Shown here: positions 50,691 through 63,200 of the stretch, one piece after another
Position numbering within the stretch: the stretch's first letter is position 1
Layout of the letters: every line of letters begins with the position of its first letter
Source: Serilophus lunatus
Taxonomy: Eukaryota > Chordata > Aves > Passeriformes > Eurylaimidae
Assembly (NCBI GenBank): GCA_013399895.1
Contig: VXBA01001255.1
Location: 744,001 to 808,000 of the forward strand
DNA: 64,000 nt
Direction: 5' to 3'
Notes under the pieces: model-generated
Seen by the model: only the letters and a program-made list of their open reading frames with translations
What the model was told of the DNA's origin: nothing
Database searches by the model: none
Position numbers and translations under genes: made by a program

Positions 50691-51472
50691 GCAAGAAAGA
50701 AAGAAAGGGAGAGAGGAAGGGAGGAAGGGAGGAAGGGAGGAAGGGAGGAAGGGAGGAAGGGAGGAAGGGAGGAAGGGAGGAAGGGAGGAAGGGAGGAAGG
50801 GAGGAAGGGAGGAAGGGAGGAAGGGAGGAAGGGAGGAAGGGAGGAAGGGAGGAAGGGAGGAAGGGAGGAAGGGAGGAAGGGAGGAAGGGAGGAAGGGAGG
50901 AAGGGAGGAAGGGAGGAAGGGAGGAAGGGAGGAAGGGAGGAAGGGAGGAAGGGAGGAAGGGAGGAAGGGAGGAAGGGAGGAAGGGAGGAAGGGAGGAAGG
51001 GAGGAAGGGAGGAAGGGAGGAAGGGAGGAAGGGAGGAAGGGAGGAAGGGAGGAAGGGAGGAAGGGAGGAAGGGAGGAAGGGAGGAAGGGAGGAAGGGAGG
51101 AAGGGAGGAAGGGAGGAAGGGAGGAAGGGAGGAAGGGAGGAAGGGAGGAAGGGAGGAAGGGAGGAAGGGAGGAAGGGAGGAAGGGAGGAAGGGAGGAAGG
51201 GAGGAAGGGAGGAAGGGAGGAAGGGAGGAAGGGAGGAAGGGAGGAAGGGAGGAAGGGAGGAAGGGAGGAAGGGAGGAAGGGAGGAAGGGAGGAAGGGAGG
51301 AAGGGAGGAAGGGAGGAAGGGAGGAAGGGAGGAAGGGAGGAAGGGAGGAAGGGAGGAAGGGAGGAAGGGAGGAAGGGAGGAAGGGAGGAAGGGAGGAAGG
51401 GAGGAAGGGAGGAAGGGAGGAAGGAAGGAAGGAAGGAAGAGAGAGAGAAGAAGAAAGAAAGAAAGAAAGAAA
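50691..51472 (+). repeat. Purine-only satellite: 89 perfect GAGGAAGG octamers with GAAA/GGAA flanks
   Basis: GAAA-type repeats (about 50691-50710) lead into GAGGAAGG repeated without visible change from 50713 to 51424, which is 712 bp or 89 units by coordinate arithmetic. These pass into GGAA, GA and GAAA repeats up to about 51472. The plus strand is purine only throughout. Each unit contains GGG separated by AGGAA, so canonical G-quadruplexes (three-G runs, five-base loops) are possible, as are intramolecular triplexes. Because 8 is not a multiple of 3 and no stop occurs in the unit, frames stay open on both strands, yielding spurious repetitive proteins of up to 311 residues that should not be annotated. 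Confidence 0.98.
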
Positions 51473-54400
51473 TTCATTAGAAAAGAGTCTGTGAATGTAA
51501 ATATTTAGCCTGGGGAAACTCAAGATCTTAAAGACCAAAATAAAAAGGTATAAAATCGACTTAACTCCAATTACAGTGTTGTTCTTATGGTTGCTTTTGC
51601 TACTATAAAGCTATGTTATTCAAATGAACACCTACAGGAAAAGTTACAGCTAAAAAGTGTTATTTATTTCATCATTGTAAACTTGTAAAGTGTTAAGAAC
51701 AAACCCTGGTTTGCCTCCCATCTGTCAAAGTCCAAAGTAAAAAAAGCTGCTCTTCACAGAAGAATAACAATTCTGGAACAACCTAAAATCTGAGTAGCGA
51801 ATAGTCTGAACTGGCAAAAGGTTTTTCTGGTAAGAAATTGAATTAATCAAATCAGACTAAAAGAGAACAGTTGAAAGAGGGGCAAAACTTCACCCACCAA
51901 AACTAAAGGCGGGGAAGGGGAGGGGATCAAACTGCAGGGAAGCCAGGTAGGGAACATTCAATTAACTGGTTGGCATTTATGCAGGATCCTGGGATATATG
52001 TCCTTTGCAGGCTCTCTGCCAGTAGTGTCCAGGCTATTTATGTTTGAAGTGCTTCATCTTCACAAGGGCTGAGAGTTTGGTAGGTTTTTTTTCCTTTTTC
52101 ATGCAGTCAAATAATGATGACAGAAATGTCAAGAAATGAGATCAAAGGTATTGTGGGTCACTATTGCTCTTTTACCAAAGTGCTTCTGGTGTTTGGCACC
52201 TAGACCAGCTCAACAACACATATCAGAGGTTAAAGAAAATAATAGCCTGGGCACTGCAGAAAATGATAAGAAACAAGTAGCAGGGAGGCAGATAGTACTG
52301 TCTGAACCCAGTGTTATTTCCAAAGGTTAGGAGAGAATGAATATTTCTCCTTTTTTAAAATGTCAATTTAATCTGAAAGACATTGAACCTCAAATAACAT
52401 TTCAAACTAATGTAGAACTTCCAAAAACAAGGTAATTGCTGATCTAGCAGCCAAGGATTTCATCTTGAACTGACTGCTACTTTCAATACCCTTGTTATGT
52501 TACAATGTAAATATACTTAGTGCAGAAAGTGAAAGTGGGGAAAGATTCAAGGGCAGCTGCTGAGTTCTTGGCTGTGGTGAGCTCCAAAATCAATGTGCTG
52601 AGATTTAAAGAAGGATATATTACTATCTGTCTGAATATTTTGTGGTCTTTCTTCACTAAACACAGAAGCTGCTGAAGTAAAAGCTTTGTGTCTTTTTTGA
52701 TAAAAAATCTTCTTAAAGGTGAAGGGTCTTGCCCAAGGCTACACAGGAAATCAACAGTACATCTGAGAAATCCAAAATCAGGGGTTTAGTGTTGGATGTT
52801 TCTTCTAAATGTTCTTCTTAGACCATAATAAGCAATCATATAACTTAATTAATTTTAAGCATACTCTGCACCTGGGTTGAGGCATGGCAATATGCTTCAG
52901 TTTTGATGCTTATGAATCAGAAGATGCAAGGTACAGAAATTTTTAACATCAGTTGATGTAGGTGGAAATGTTCAGCTGAAACATTACAAAAAACTTGGTT
53001 AGAAGACTGCTGCAGTGCAGGGACAGGCCACACAGAGAGTCTCTGTCTGGGAGATCTTTCACACAGATAGACAAATATCTCTGCATATATACCCACTTAT
53101 TCCTACTCTGGGAATGGAGATGTGGACAGGTTACAGCAATGGACCAACTGATGGTTCTTTCAAGTAATAATAATAACAGCACTCTGTGAGCAGAGTTCAA
53201 AGTACTCACTCTCTCTGCATGCTCTAGATACCTATCTAGGATTTAAGGGCTCTAGTTTGAAAGCTTTCTTTGCAGAATCATCTTTAATAATTAAGTCTGG
53301 CTGTAACTTAATTGTTGGAAAAGCTTTGAGATCTCAGCACAAATTTAATATTGAATCAATTGTTTAAAAAAATGAATTTATTGTCATGTGTAGGGCTGCT
53401 GACATCATAGATTCATTCTTATTTTGAATATGATCTACAACTTAAAGGCTTGCAGTACAGCATCTAGGAGCAGTCTATGTGTGGTGACCTTTTCCACAAA
53501 GTAAAATGGCCTTTATACAGAAATAACTATAACAGTTTCACTAATATTTATCCTGCTGCTGTTTATGCCTATAGCATGATGAAAGGAGCTATTTCTGTTT
53601 AGGAGTTCAGGGAAAGGCATGTAAGAATCATTCAAAAGACTAGAGAGATGCATAATGCATTGCTGGTGGAACTTTGATGTATAACTGTGCTGCAAACTCA
53701 TCTGAACTTTTTCTTTCTGTATTAAGTGCTCTGGAACTGTTGATTGTCATCTTTTATTGGAAGAAAAAAAAAAAAAAAAGACAAAAAAGGCCCTGTCTTT
53801 ATCCACAAATCAATGTTGGGAGAAAAGGAGCAGTGCAAGGTTCTGCACAAACCATTATCATTCAAGATGGTGTAAGTCCTGCACATCCCGAGAGGCAGAA
53901 ATCATCCACAGCCATATTTCAAGAGAATGATCTGCATAATAAAAGCAGTAAGTGATGATGGCATTTTGTGATGTATGCACTCCCTCAACAGGAAATATGC
54001 TCGGATTCCAGACCCAAAACTTTATATGAATTTTTAAATAGCCTTCACTCCTTCAGGTGCCCTGCTTTGGGTTTAGAAAGAAAATATAAAATGTAAATGT
54101 ACCTTCTCTTGCATATCCTTTAGGGCTTGAAGGTGAATTTTATTCTATGTTCAGTGTTTGTAAGTATTGGTTTAGAACTGTGTATCCACTTATAAGAAAT
54201 CCTAATACTCCCCCTCAATCAGAGAGGGAAGTGATAAAAAAATAAAAACCCTTTAAGAAGTAGAATGAGTAAAAGATCATCCAAACACCCACCCTTCCCT
54301 CTTTCTTTCTTTCCTACATGCTAAGTAGTATGAGAAAAAAAATAGTTGTCTTTCTGTTAGTTGGCAAGATTAAAAAAACCACTGGGTGCTGTGAAAATAT

Positions 54401-57400
54401 TTTTATGCTTTTTGCCCCGAAGATATTTTCTACTAGAGACTATATGGACCTTTTCAAAGTATTTACTGATACTCCAGAAATTATTTCAAGGACCCTTTGC
54501 AAGAAAAAAATTATTTGTCAAATTTGAATACTGGGAACCTGATCAGAATTCTATAGTACCATGATGAATCTTCCTATTGTCTTAAACTGAAGTGTAGAAG
54601 TTATTCCAAGCACATCCTCTTGGCATGACAGCCTACCTATAAAGTTTATGGGAGCATAACTAGGTTCATTCAGAGTTAACCTGAGCTTTTTTTTTTTATA
54701 GTTAAATGAGGAGTGATCAATTCTTTTATACATGGGACAATCTTTACTCCCAAATGTGTGTTCAGGAAAACTGATTCATCAATTTTGGTCATGGGTAGCC
54801 AGTTCTGAAGTAGACAGGCCTTAAATGAACAACAAAATATAGATTGCACAAACAAAATAGGAAAATTCTTTTAGATGAAAAAAACCTCAGATTTCCTTAT
54901 GTCTTCTAAATGCAACTTGACTTCTGATCTAGAATTCAGCATTACAGAATAAACCCTGTGACAAAAGTAAATTAGATCTATAAGCAAGTTGTGATCCAGA
55001 TGCCTTCAGACAACATGCCAGAAACAACTGACAGCAAGTGGATCCCATGATGAGAGTTTAACCCAGAAAGGCACTTATACACATCATGTAACACATGCTA
55101 CAGTTCACTGTAGAAGCCAGGGAGGTATTTCTGAAGGGGAAGGAAGTGTTTCCTCTGGACCCTGAAGAGCTGACGTGATAGTACATGACTAGCTCAGATC
55201 AAGATTAAAGATCTGACTTTGATCAGATCTTTAAGTGTGCTTGTGTTTTGTCTTCTGTGAGAAGCATGTTTGCTAAGTGCTTTATTTACACTGTGCAGCA
55301 GGAGACAATGTAAAAAAACAAAAAACAAAAAGAATTGGATATCCTTGGCATTCACTGATTTGTGAATATGCTGTCTATGCAGAATACGGCTACAAAGTCT
55401 GTGCTGTTGTATTTGTACCAAAGAAAAAGACAGTTTCTATTTATTACTTAGGCTGAATACTGAGAGCTTCCCAGGTTAGATCCACTTGGCCGTAAATTAT
55501 GAAAGGTGCAATGGGAATGAGCTAAAACATTGTGCCGGCATTGCAAAAACCTTATTGGAAGGGAGTTATCAATATGTCTTCCACATATAGTTTATTAGAT
55601 AGGTATCAGTGACAAATGTTTACTCTTGATAGACTTAGAAATTAATCCAGCCTGCAAATTCATTCTCACTTTTGGGGTTAGCATACGTGATCAATACTTC
55701 ATCCATGTGTATGTACATACTCATTAATAAATACCAGAAAAAGAATAAGAGTATGTTGTCTTTTTGTACAGAGGGAATATTTCTGGAATGAGTCAAGCTT
55801 GTATCAAGCATTAATCAAGCATTTCCTGCTCCTCTCCATGTAGAACAAATTCACTGGCTAAGTGGACATTGACATCCAAAACCATTGTTCCTATATGAGA
55901 ATTCCTGGTGAAGAGAGAAGCTTTCTGGCCCTCTATTTTTTTATTTTTTTTTATTATTAACGAGCCCCTTTCATATCACAGGTGTTATTTTTAAAACCAA
56001 GCTTCCTCTCGAAATACCTGTTTTCTGGTTAAATAATCCACCGTTCTCTGTAAAGATCAGCCCAAGGACCTGGGATTTCACAGCATCCACAGTTCAGACA
56101 TTTTAATGGGCTAGGTTTTCAAGGTATACTCCAATCACAGCAGGGAAATTTTGATAAGTCAGGGAAAGTTTTATCCATGTATGTATTTTTTGGATGTGTT
56201 TCCAACAAAAGCTCAGAAGTTGCTCTTGTTGGTTGTCCTATCCAAAACCTGAACTGAGAGTAAAAAAGGGGTCAGCAAGTTCCTGTCTCCAAATCCTACA
56301 TGTAAATGGGTAAACAACTTAGGAACAAATGCTTAATCCACAGCCAAAGTTATATCCCCCATGAAAGTTAAGTAGAAGCATTTAATGGAATTGGCAAATT
56401 ATTATTTTTTCCTGTGTAGTTTTATATATCAGAATAATGTTCTGGGCTTTTCATCCACACTCCAAAGCTTAAACCTTCAACCAAGGTGACTGGATATAAA
56501 GCTTTAAGAAAAGGTGTTTTTTTGGTTCTCATCAGGAATATCTTTGAAAACATGCTTTGCTTCCCAGTGACTTATACATTCAAATCTTCACATTTTCAGT
56601 TTGTTTTGTGGGTTTTTTTGTTTAGTTGGCTGGTTTTGTTTAATTTTTTCTTTTTTGGGACAGCTTTAACTACATCTATTCTGACTTTATTTCTGACATC
56701 TAAGTTCTTATATTTTCTCAAAATGTTAATAAGGGCAATATATGCTATTTCAGAGGGGAAAGGTGTTTCTTGAGTTCTATGTCTTAGTGAAACTCTTGGA
56801 GGAGTTACTAGTTCCGTGTTCCACTGTCTAATCATAATATTGTTCTAAATCCCAGTCACCTTCAAAGAAGCAGGGATCAGGACAAGCTATGCTTTCATTC
56901 TATAGTTAGTTTGAAGCACATATGATTTAAAAATAAAAACGCATTGATTATAGAGACTGTTAATTTTTCAATTTTCTAATTATCTTGCCCAGACTGAGCA
57001 CAGGACACTTCAGAGCCACTCATGAGAGTACTTAATTTCTGTTTAGACCTAGGAAGTATAAATGTTTATGCAAAAAAAAAAAAAAAAAACAAACCTGGTG
57101 TTGGTTAGTAACAAGTTCCCAGGTTGTACCATCTTCCTACATGTAGAATGGAAGTTTGGCTAGAGGACTTCCTAAGGAGTACCACTGAGGTGATTTACAG
57201 GAGAAGTAGTTTTTTGTATTTAGTATTGGTATTGTTGTGACAGTTTTATGGACATTTCAGATTACAGTTTCTGATTTGTCTCCTAAGTGCAATACAGTCC
57301 CAGTCCAATACTTGGGTGGTAGTTTTGGTAGGTAGATTTTGAGTCTGTATTCTGCATAGAGCTGAGAAGTTATGGCTGAATGCAAGCAAATACTGCATCT

Positions 57401-59214
57401 GAATGTTAAACTAAGTGAAAAAAACATATTTGAGCATATTGTCACATGGTAGGAAAATAGGCACATGGTTTAGCCTCTTATTTTAAGTGTTGTTGCATTC
57501 ATGTTGAAAGGGAAAATCTATACTCCAAGTAGTTTACAAAGGTCACAGAGACTGGCAAATGAAATAGTAGAACAGAGAAGCAAATTCTTTAACTGACAAA
57601 AAGGGCACTTGCAGAGAAAAGACAAACTCATGTTTACATACCTTGTTGAAATGTAGACAGTGTTATTTGAAGCTCTAGAGACTGCCTTTTGGAATGAAAT
57701 TCAGCATGGTAGCCACCTTCCTTAAGAAATTCACAATATTGATTTTCATATCACATTTAGAAACGCATGCAAAAATCCTAGAAGTGGCAACTTACCTATA
57801 TGTGAAAAAAGACCCAGCTTTCAATATTAACACTTGCACATTTTCATCTCTTTATAACACTACCAGAAGATTTCCCTGGTATATCATTAGTCCTTTCATC
57901 ATTATCACAGAAGCATATACTCTCTGCTTCTCTATTTAGATCAGAAGACCAAATGAGCTATCTAGAATTTGAAGAAAAAAATAACCATAAAACTAGTGCT
58001 TAAAGCTTCTCTCTGCTACACCATGAAGAACACATAAGCATATTTTCATTGCTGTTGTAGTAAACAGCTAGTAAATGCAGCCAATTTAAGGTTAGCAATA
58101 TACCCTGGATCCAAGTACCAAGAAGAATGACACTTAAATAACAATGTAAATCAAGGTAGAAGGAAAATTTATTGTCTCCCTCTAGGAAGTTATATGATTT
58201 CCAGAAAGAAATACCTGAATTTTAAACAAAGAGGTTGTTGTCATCATGCTTAAAGATGCTCAGAGGCATTCACACCTCTCTTATCTCCTATAAAATGCCA
58301 CAACCAATTCAGAGGGTAGACAATGCAATACCATTTAGAAGAATAGAAAATTTCCACACAGAGGACAATCTTTTGGGGAAATTTTTATGGTACCTTTTCA
58401 TGATGGTGGTTAGTCACTGCTCTTTCCCTTAAGCAAAGAAAGCTATGGCATTCAATCCATTTGCAGCCGAAAGTCTGGTTTCTTGAGAGGATTGTGATTT
58501 TATCCTTTTCATCAAACACTGTCAGCACCTTAATTTCCCTGGAGTTTGACACAAATATCAGTAGGCAGGCAATGAAATTTTTGATTCATTAAATTCATTA
58601 GCATTTTTTGAGGTTTCAGTTGAACTTGAGCAATTACTAATAAAAGCAGAATGACTGTCCTTGACAAAAATTCTCCTGAAATACTGATGAAGCAAACAAA
58701 CCAATCACATGTATTCCACAACAACACTTCATAACAATAGTCTATTTTGCCCACTTACTTAAATTCTTCCCATAATTATTGTTGTGTAAATAGTCTTGTG
58801 TATTACACATTTTTGATGTTTGCCTAAAAAACACACAGCTATCTTAAATTTCTCTTCTTTGGAATAAAAAAAGTCACAAAACCAAATTCAGACAAACAGT
58901 AAACAGTTAATCCCATTTGACTACAAATTTCAGAAAGTCAGAGTTCTGTGGGATTTAAACTTGTTTTGCAAGTTGTATAAATAATTACTACCTGTGAATT
59001 TTCTTTTTTGGAAGGGGGCTAATACATCTCACCGGCTGTTAAAGATTCGTTAAAATATATGGCACAGTACAGACAACTCTTATCCTGCAAAGACCTCAGG
59101 CTTTATGAGGATTATCCTCTTACATCAAAGTTTACAGGACCAAGGCCTTTTATTTCTAGCAGTCTTAGGGTACAGTAAGATCCATTATGCCTGACTGATG
59201 TCTAGGCTTTCACT
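51473..59214. other. Unique DNA, no gene recognised
   Basis: It contains a G-rich patch at about 51910-51925, A runs at 53765-53779 and 57072-57089, and T/G-rich DNA at 56596-56660. Frames such as 52136-52330, 53674-53955 and 56486-56773 have no recognisable domain. One MIR-like trace is listed separately. Confidence 0.6.
52716..52800 (-). repeat. MIR-like SINE trace
   Basis: AAGGTGAAGGGTCTTGCCCA followed by AGGCTACACAGGAAATCAAC matches the reverse complement of the MIR core ('aagtgacttgcccaaggtcacacagctagtaagt') closely, then decays through ATCTGAGAAATCCAAAATCA. It is the clearest of the MIR-like traces in this window. Confidence 0.5.
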
Positions 59215-59545
59215 TGAACAAGGTCAGTGATGGAAGTCCACCCCAATCCTGCTTGAGAGCGTCATATATTGTCCTGATTGTTCTTCTATGAAAAGTATTT
59301 CCTAATGTTAAACTGAAATTTTCCCAGCAACATCCTAAATCTATTAGCCTTGTTCTGCCCTTGATGACTCAAGAGAATAATTGGCCCCTGTTCTCTGCAA
59401 TATCCCTTATGCATGTAGAGACAGTTATATCTCCTCAGTGCTAGATGGTCAATCCTCTTTATCACCCTTGCAGTTTCCATTTTCTAAGTCTTTTATCATT
59501 TTTCTGCTATTCCCCTCTGCACTACAATCCATTTGTCCCTAGTAA
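59215..59545 (-). mobile_element. Old CR1 LINE fragment
   Basis: GTCAGTGATGGAAGTCCACC, AAAAGTATTTCCTAATGTTA, AACTGAAATTTTCCCAGCAA, then TTAGCCTTGTTCTGCCCTTG and CTGTTCTCTGCAATATCCCT follow the reverse complement of the CR1 segment upstream of its 3' end ('gtttttcctaatgtctaacctaaatctccc...cccattgcttcttgtcct...'). Divergence is greater than in the other CR1 copies, suggesting an older subfamily. Confidence 0.75.
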
Positions 59546-62500
59546 TCCAGCATGTAGAAAGAACAGCCCTGACACCTTGTTCTCTTACTAAGTGATGCCT
59601 ACAGGAACATGCCATCTTTCACTTGCAAGATGGAAACTCCCTCAGGTAGATATTTTATCCACATTCTTTTTAGAAGTCATAAAGATATTCTTGTGCAAAA
59701 GGAAAGAAACACCTCTTTCCTAAACAAAATAAAATTCTGGAACCAATTTACTGATTTTTTCTCTTGTCAAATGGGTACTGTGTTGATGTCCAGGCTAAAC
59801 AGCTCAGACTTACAAGCCCTCCTGTTACAAAACATGTAAAATGAAGCTTTACAGTGAACAGGAGTGACCCAGTGGGAGAATGACACTCTCCCTCTGAGAG
59901 CAAAAACACTGAAAACAGAATCAATTCTCTTCTGTCTTTGCGTAGTTAACAATGAGTTTTACTGCCACTCTTTTTCAGTTCTGAAGTTCGAAGTCTCTGG
60001 TTGAAGTCACAGCTGAGAAGTGCTAGTAAATGCATTAACCCACATAAAGGAATTAAATTTTTCACCTATTTCATGGTCATACCATAAAACAAAACAGCAG
60101 GATTTTAATTTTTAAATATTAATCTTTTTGCATTACTTCTACCATTTTCTCTAAAATAGCTCTAATCAACACCTAATCAGCCTAAGACTTCAACACCTAA
60201 TTCCTCTCCTATGTGAAATACAAGTACTTATTTTCCATATAATTAAAAAACTACTTCTTTTTTCAACGGATGGTGGTTTAGCTTTTGAACATAGTATGCA
60301 GAATTATGCCTGTTTACAAGCAATTTCAGTTAACCATACAGTAACAAGCCACTCAAAGGACTAGTAAGAACTACCTATTTGTGGCAAAATTATTCCAGCA
60401 TGAAAATATACTGTTTTATTCCTTGCCTTCTTATAGCAGATCTCAGAACATGCTCTTCTTATTTTCCAAGTCATGTTTCAGTTCAAATGTCATGGTATCT
60501 ACACTACATCAATGTTATATTAGAAAGACAACCATCTTGAGCAAATCTCTTCTGAAGAATCACTGTATCAGTCCAAGCCCTGTAGCACCCAAAGTACTTA
60601 GTGAACAGTCAGCCAAGACATAGAAACCTAGTAAAAACATTCTGATATTTTTCTCTGTGCTGTGCTTCCCTCCCCTCACCCTTCCGAACTCTCCAACACC
60701 CTGGTTTGCATTTGGATTTCATTGTGCTTTGCAGTGTAAACAATGATTGCTCACCCCAAGGGTTACTTTCAGCACTTTTTCAGATGTAAAGTTACAGCTA
60801 GAAAAAATGTTAGTCTGTAGGGTCTCTGAGCATTGGCCTGAATATACATAGCAAGCTTCCCAAACCTAATTTCAGTGTGCAATCAGAGGGAATGTCATTC
60901 CCTAAAGCTCTTGTATTTGTTTACTGATGGCATGTCTTCACATTTCTCTCTCTATTACCACCCCCATGGGGGCCTACTGCTTTTTAGTATTTTTCACGTG
61001 CAAAATGTAAAAGGCTGAGTGAATACAACTCTCTGTACTTCAGGTCTTCCAGAACAGTCTTGAGAAGATATTTGGGGGGGCCACTCATGATGCTGTCAGA
61101 TTTTATATCCCTATCTTAGTCCAAAGAGAGATGAACTACTTTCAAAGAGAAAAAGTTTGGTTTAAACTGAACAGTCTGGTTTAAAGTGAAAATACACTTC
61201 CATCCCTAAGGTTTTGTAGCAATGACATTATTTCCTATTTCAGGCAAGAGGGCTAAGCGTTTTGTTTGTGAGGTTTACAGACTCCTGAAGACCCTGAAAA
61301 CCAGTGTTTTACTGTGTGACAGGAAGGACTCCTTCCTGTTCAGCTACAGTGATCATTGCTTCTGTAGTATACAGACATCCAAAAAACATAATGTTGGGAC
61401 TGAAGCATAAAAGATGAATAACACTTGCCAAAACACACAGCTTCTCTAGTCTCTGTTGGACACTGAATTCACAAATCACACAAGGAGTGATCTGCAAAGC
61501 TATAAATCAATGGAAGCTATATTCTGTTAAAATAAAGCGAGAGCTTTGCCTTCCAGTCATAAGGAAATAATAGAGGTTGTCTGTTCTTTGTATTTTATAA
61601 AAGACATTTGATGATATAAATGTTACCTTCACAATATTTTGAAACTTGCCAATATTCAACAGACTTTGGCAAGACACTAAACATGGTATTGCAAACTACA
61701 GTAGTGCAGTGGGATATAGGATTAAGAAACTTGGTCCCTAGCTAGTTTTGCTCATCATATTCCTATTAACATCAGTGGAACTGCTGCCATTTTTACTAGC
61801 TGAGACTCAGACCAATGCGAATATTTCCAACGTGTTTTTTTTCAAGGTGAATGTTCAATGAAATGGACACTAATATTGAAGAAAAATGTTGAGAAAAATA
61901 CCAGCTGTGACAACCAACATTTGCTCTCATATAACAATGGGAAAAATTATCAATCAGATAATGTTGCAAATTGGCAACGTTCTCATTTATATTGGATGAG
62001 ATTATCAGAGAAGATACCTCCTCAGAAGAGCTGTGGACTAGCTACAGTTTACAATAATTATGTCATAACCTCTGCAGAGATTCCACGCTTCAGTATTGAC
62101 CTACTTGGCAGTCAGAACTGAGAAAGTATTCACATGTGCATTACAGTTCTTCAGAAAATCTGGGTGACTGGAGTTCAAGTGTTACAAGTTTCTTGTTCAG
62201 TTACCAAAAGAAAAAAGAAAAATCTAGGTAATTTTTTAAACACATTTATGACCCTCAATTACATGGAATTCTTTTAACCATAAAAAAAAATTCTGTCAAA
62301 ATTCTATGACTAACAGTTAACAGCATAACTTAACCACTAGTTTGTTTAATCTTAGTTAACTACATGGTTTTATCTGTTATGGACTAACCTAGCATCCCTT
62401 TTCCAGGCCTCTCCCAGTGCTGACTTCTTTTAGGTGTAGACTGAGGCATATGCAGCCATCTACAGCATCAACTATTTTTAAAGATTTCCTTTCAAATTAC

Positions 62501-63094
62501 AATAAATAGCTCTGATAAGTTAAAGATGTCCTTCATCTAAGACCTGAGTAAAGCCCTCTGAAGCCTAGATATATGATATATTTGCAATATGTTTCCAGAA
62601 ATGGCAGTTTCACCTTTGAGACTCAGATTTTGCATGCCTAAGTCCAGTTAAATGGATTTGGCTTCATATTTAAATAGACGGGATAAAAAAATAAAGCAAA
62701 TACATTCTGTATTGTGTATAGTCAACTCAGTACATCTGACTTTCCAAGTAAGTTCCTACCTGTTTGACCTCACATAAATTTTAATTGCATTAAAACTGCT
62801 TGACAGTTGAAGGTACCATACCTCAAATAGTCAATACACTGTAATAAATAACTTTTAACAAATACACTCTGTATCTGTTTTATTTTGTTGAGTTGCTTTG
62901 GCAGGAGGAAAAAAGAAGAGTTAAAAGTAATAGTAGAACCTAAGAACCTTGCTAAAGCGTGCTCCTTGAGGGAGAGCTTGTTTCTTTGGAAGCATGGCCA
63001 TAAATCATTTTCCACAGAATTCACTTAAGACATTTGTGAAATAGCTCATTAACAAGACACTTTATCAGAGGCAAAGAAATGAATATTTTTAGCA
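59546..63094. other. Unique DNA, no gene recognised
   Basis: Short frames (59609-59839, 60381-60623, 61222-61410, 61858-62121) are unrecognised. At about 61757-61812, ATTAACATCAGTGGAACTGC, TGCCATTTTTACTAGCTGAG and ACTCAGACCA resemble an old dispersed amniote motif ('ttgacttcaatggagct...tttacaccagctgaggatctggcc'), confidence about 0.3. Confidence 0.55.
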
Positions 63095-63200
63095 CATTAG
63101 ATTGATAATAGCACTTCACATTTGTAATAGCCCCTTTCCTGCCAGAATCTTCAATCGTCTTGCAAATATTTATTGAGCCTTACACAATGTGTGGGAGGCA
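63095..63200. repeat. Ancient L3/CR1- or SINE-related repeat trace
   Basis: ATAGCACTTCACATTTGTAA, AGCCCCTTTCCTGCCAGAAT, CTTGCAAATATTTATTGAGC and CACAATGTGTGGGAGGCAGG parallel the widespread amniote block 'tagcacttcacatttatagcgccttt..ccaaggatctcaaagcgctttacaaa..ttaa..cctcacaacacccctgtgaggtaggt'. It overlaps the start of the 119-codon frame at 63160-63519, arguing against that frame being a gene. Confidence 0.45.

Noticed and set aside
50713..51424. The octamer array as a CRISPR-like or telomere-like array
   Set aside because: There are no spacers, the unit is not TTAGGG, and composition is uniform purine. It is a simple satellite in a vertebrate context.
50603..51538. Long repetitive frames on both strands (311, 265 and 263 codons) rich in PSLPPFL or REEGRKGG
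   Set aside because: They are translations of the stop-free octamer satellite, whose 8-bp period keeps several frames open. There is no start context, domain or non-repeat coding flank.
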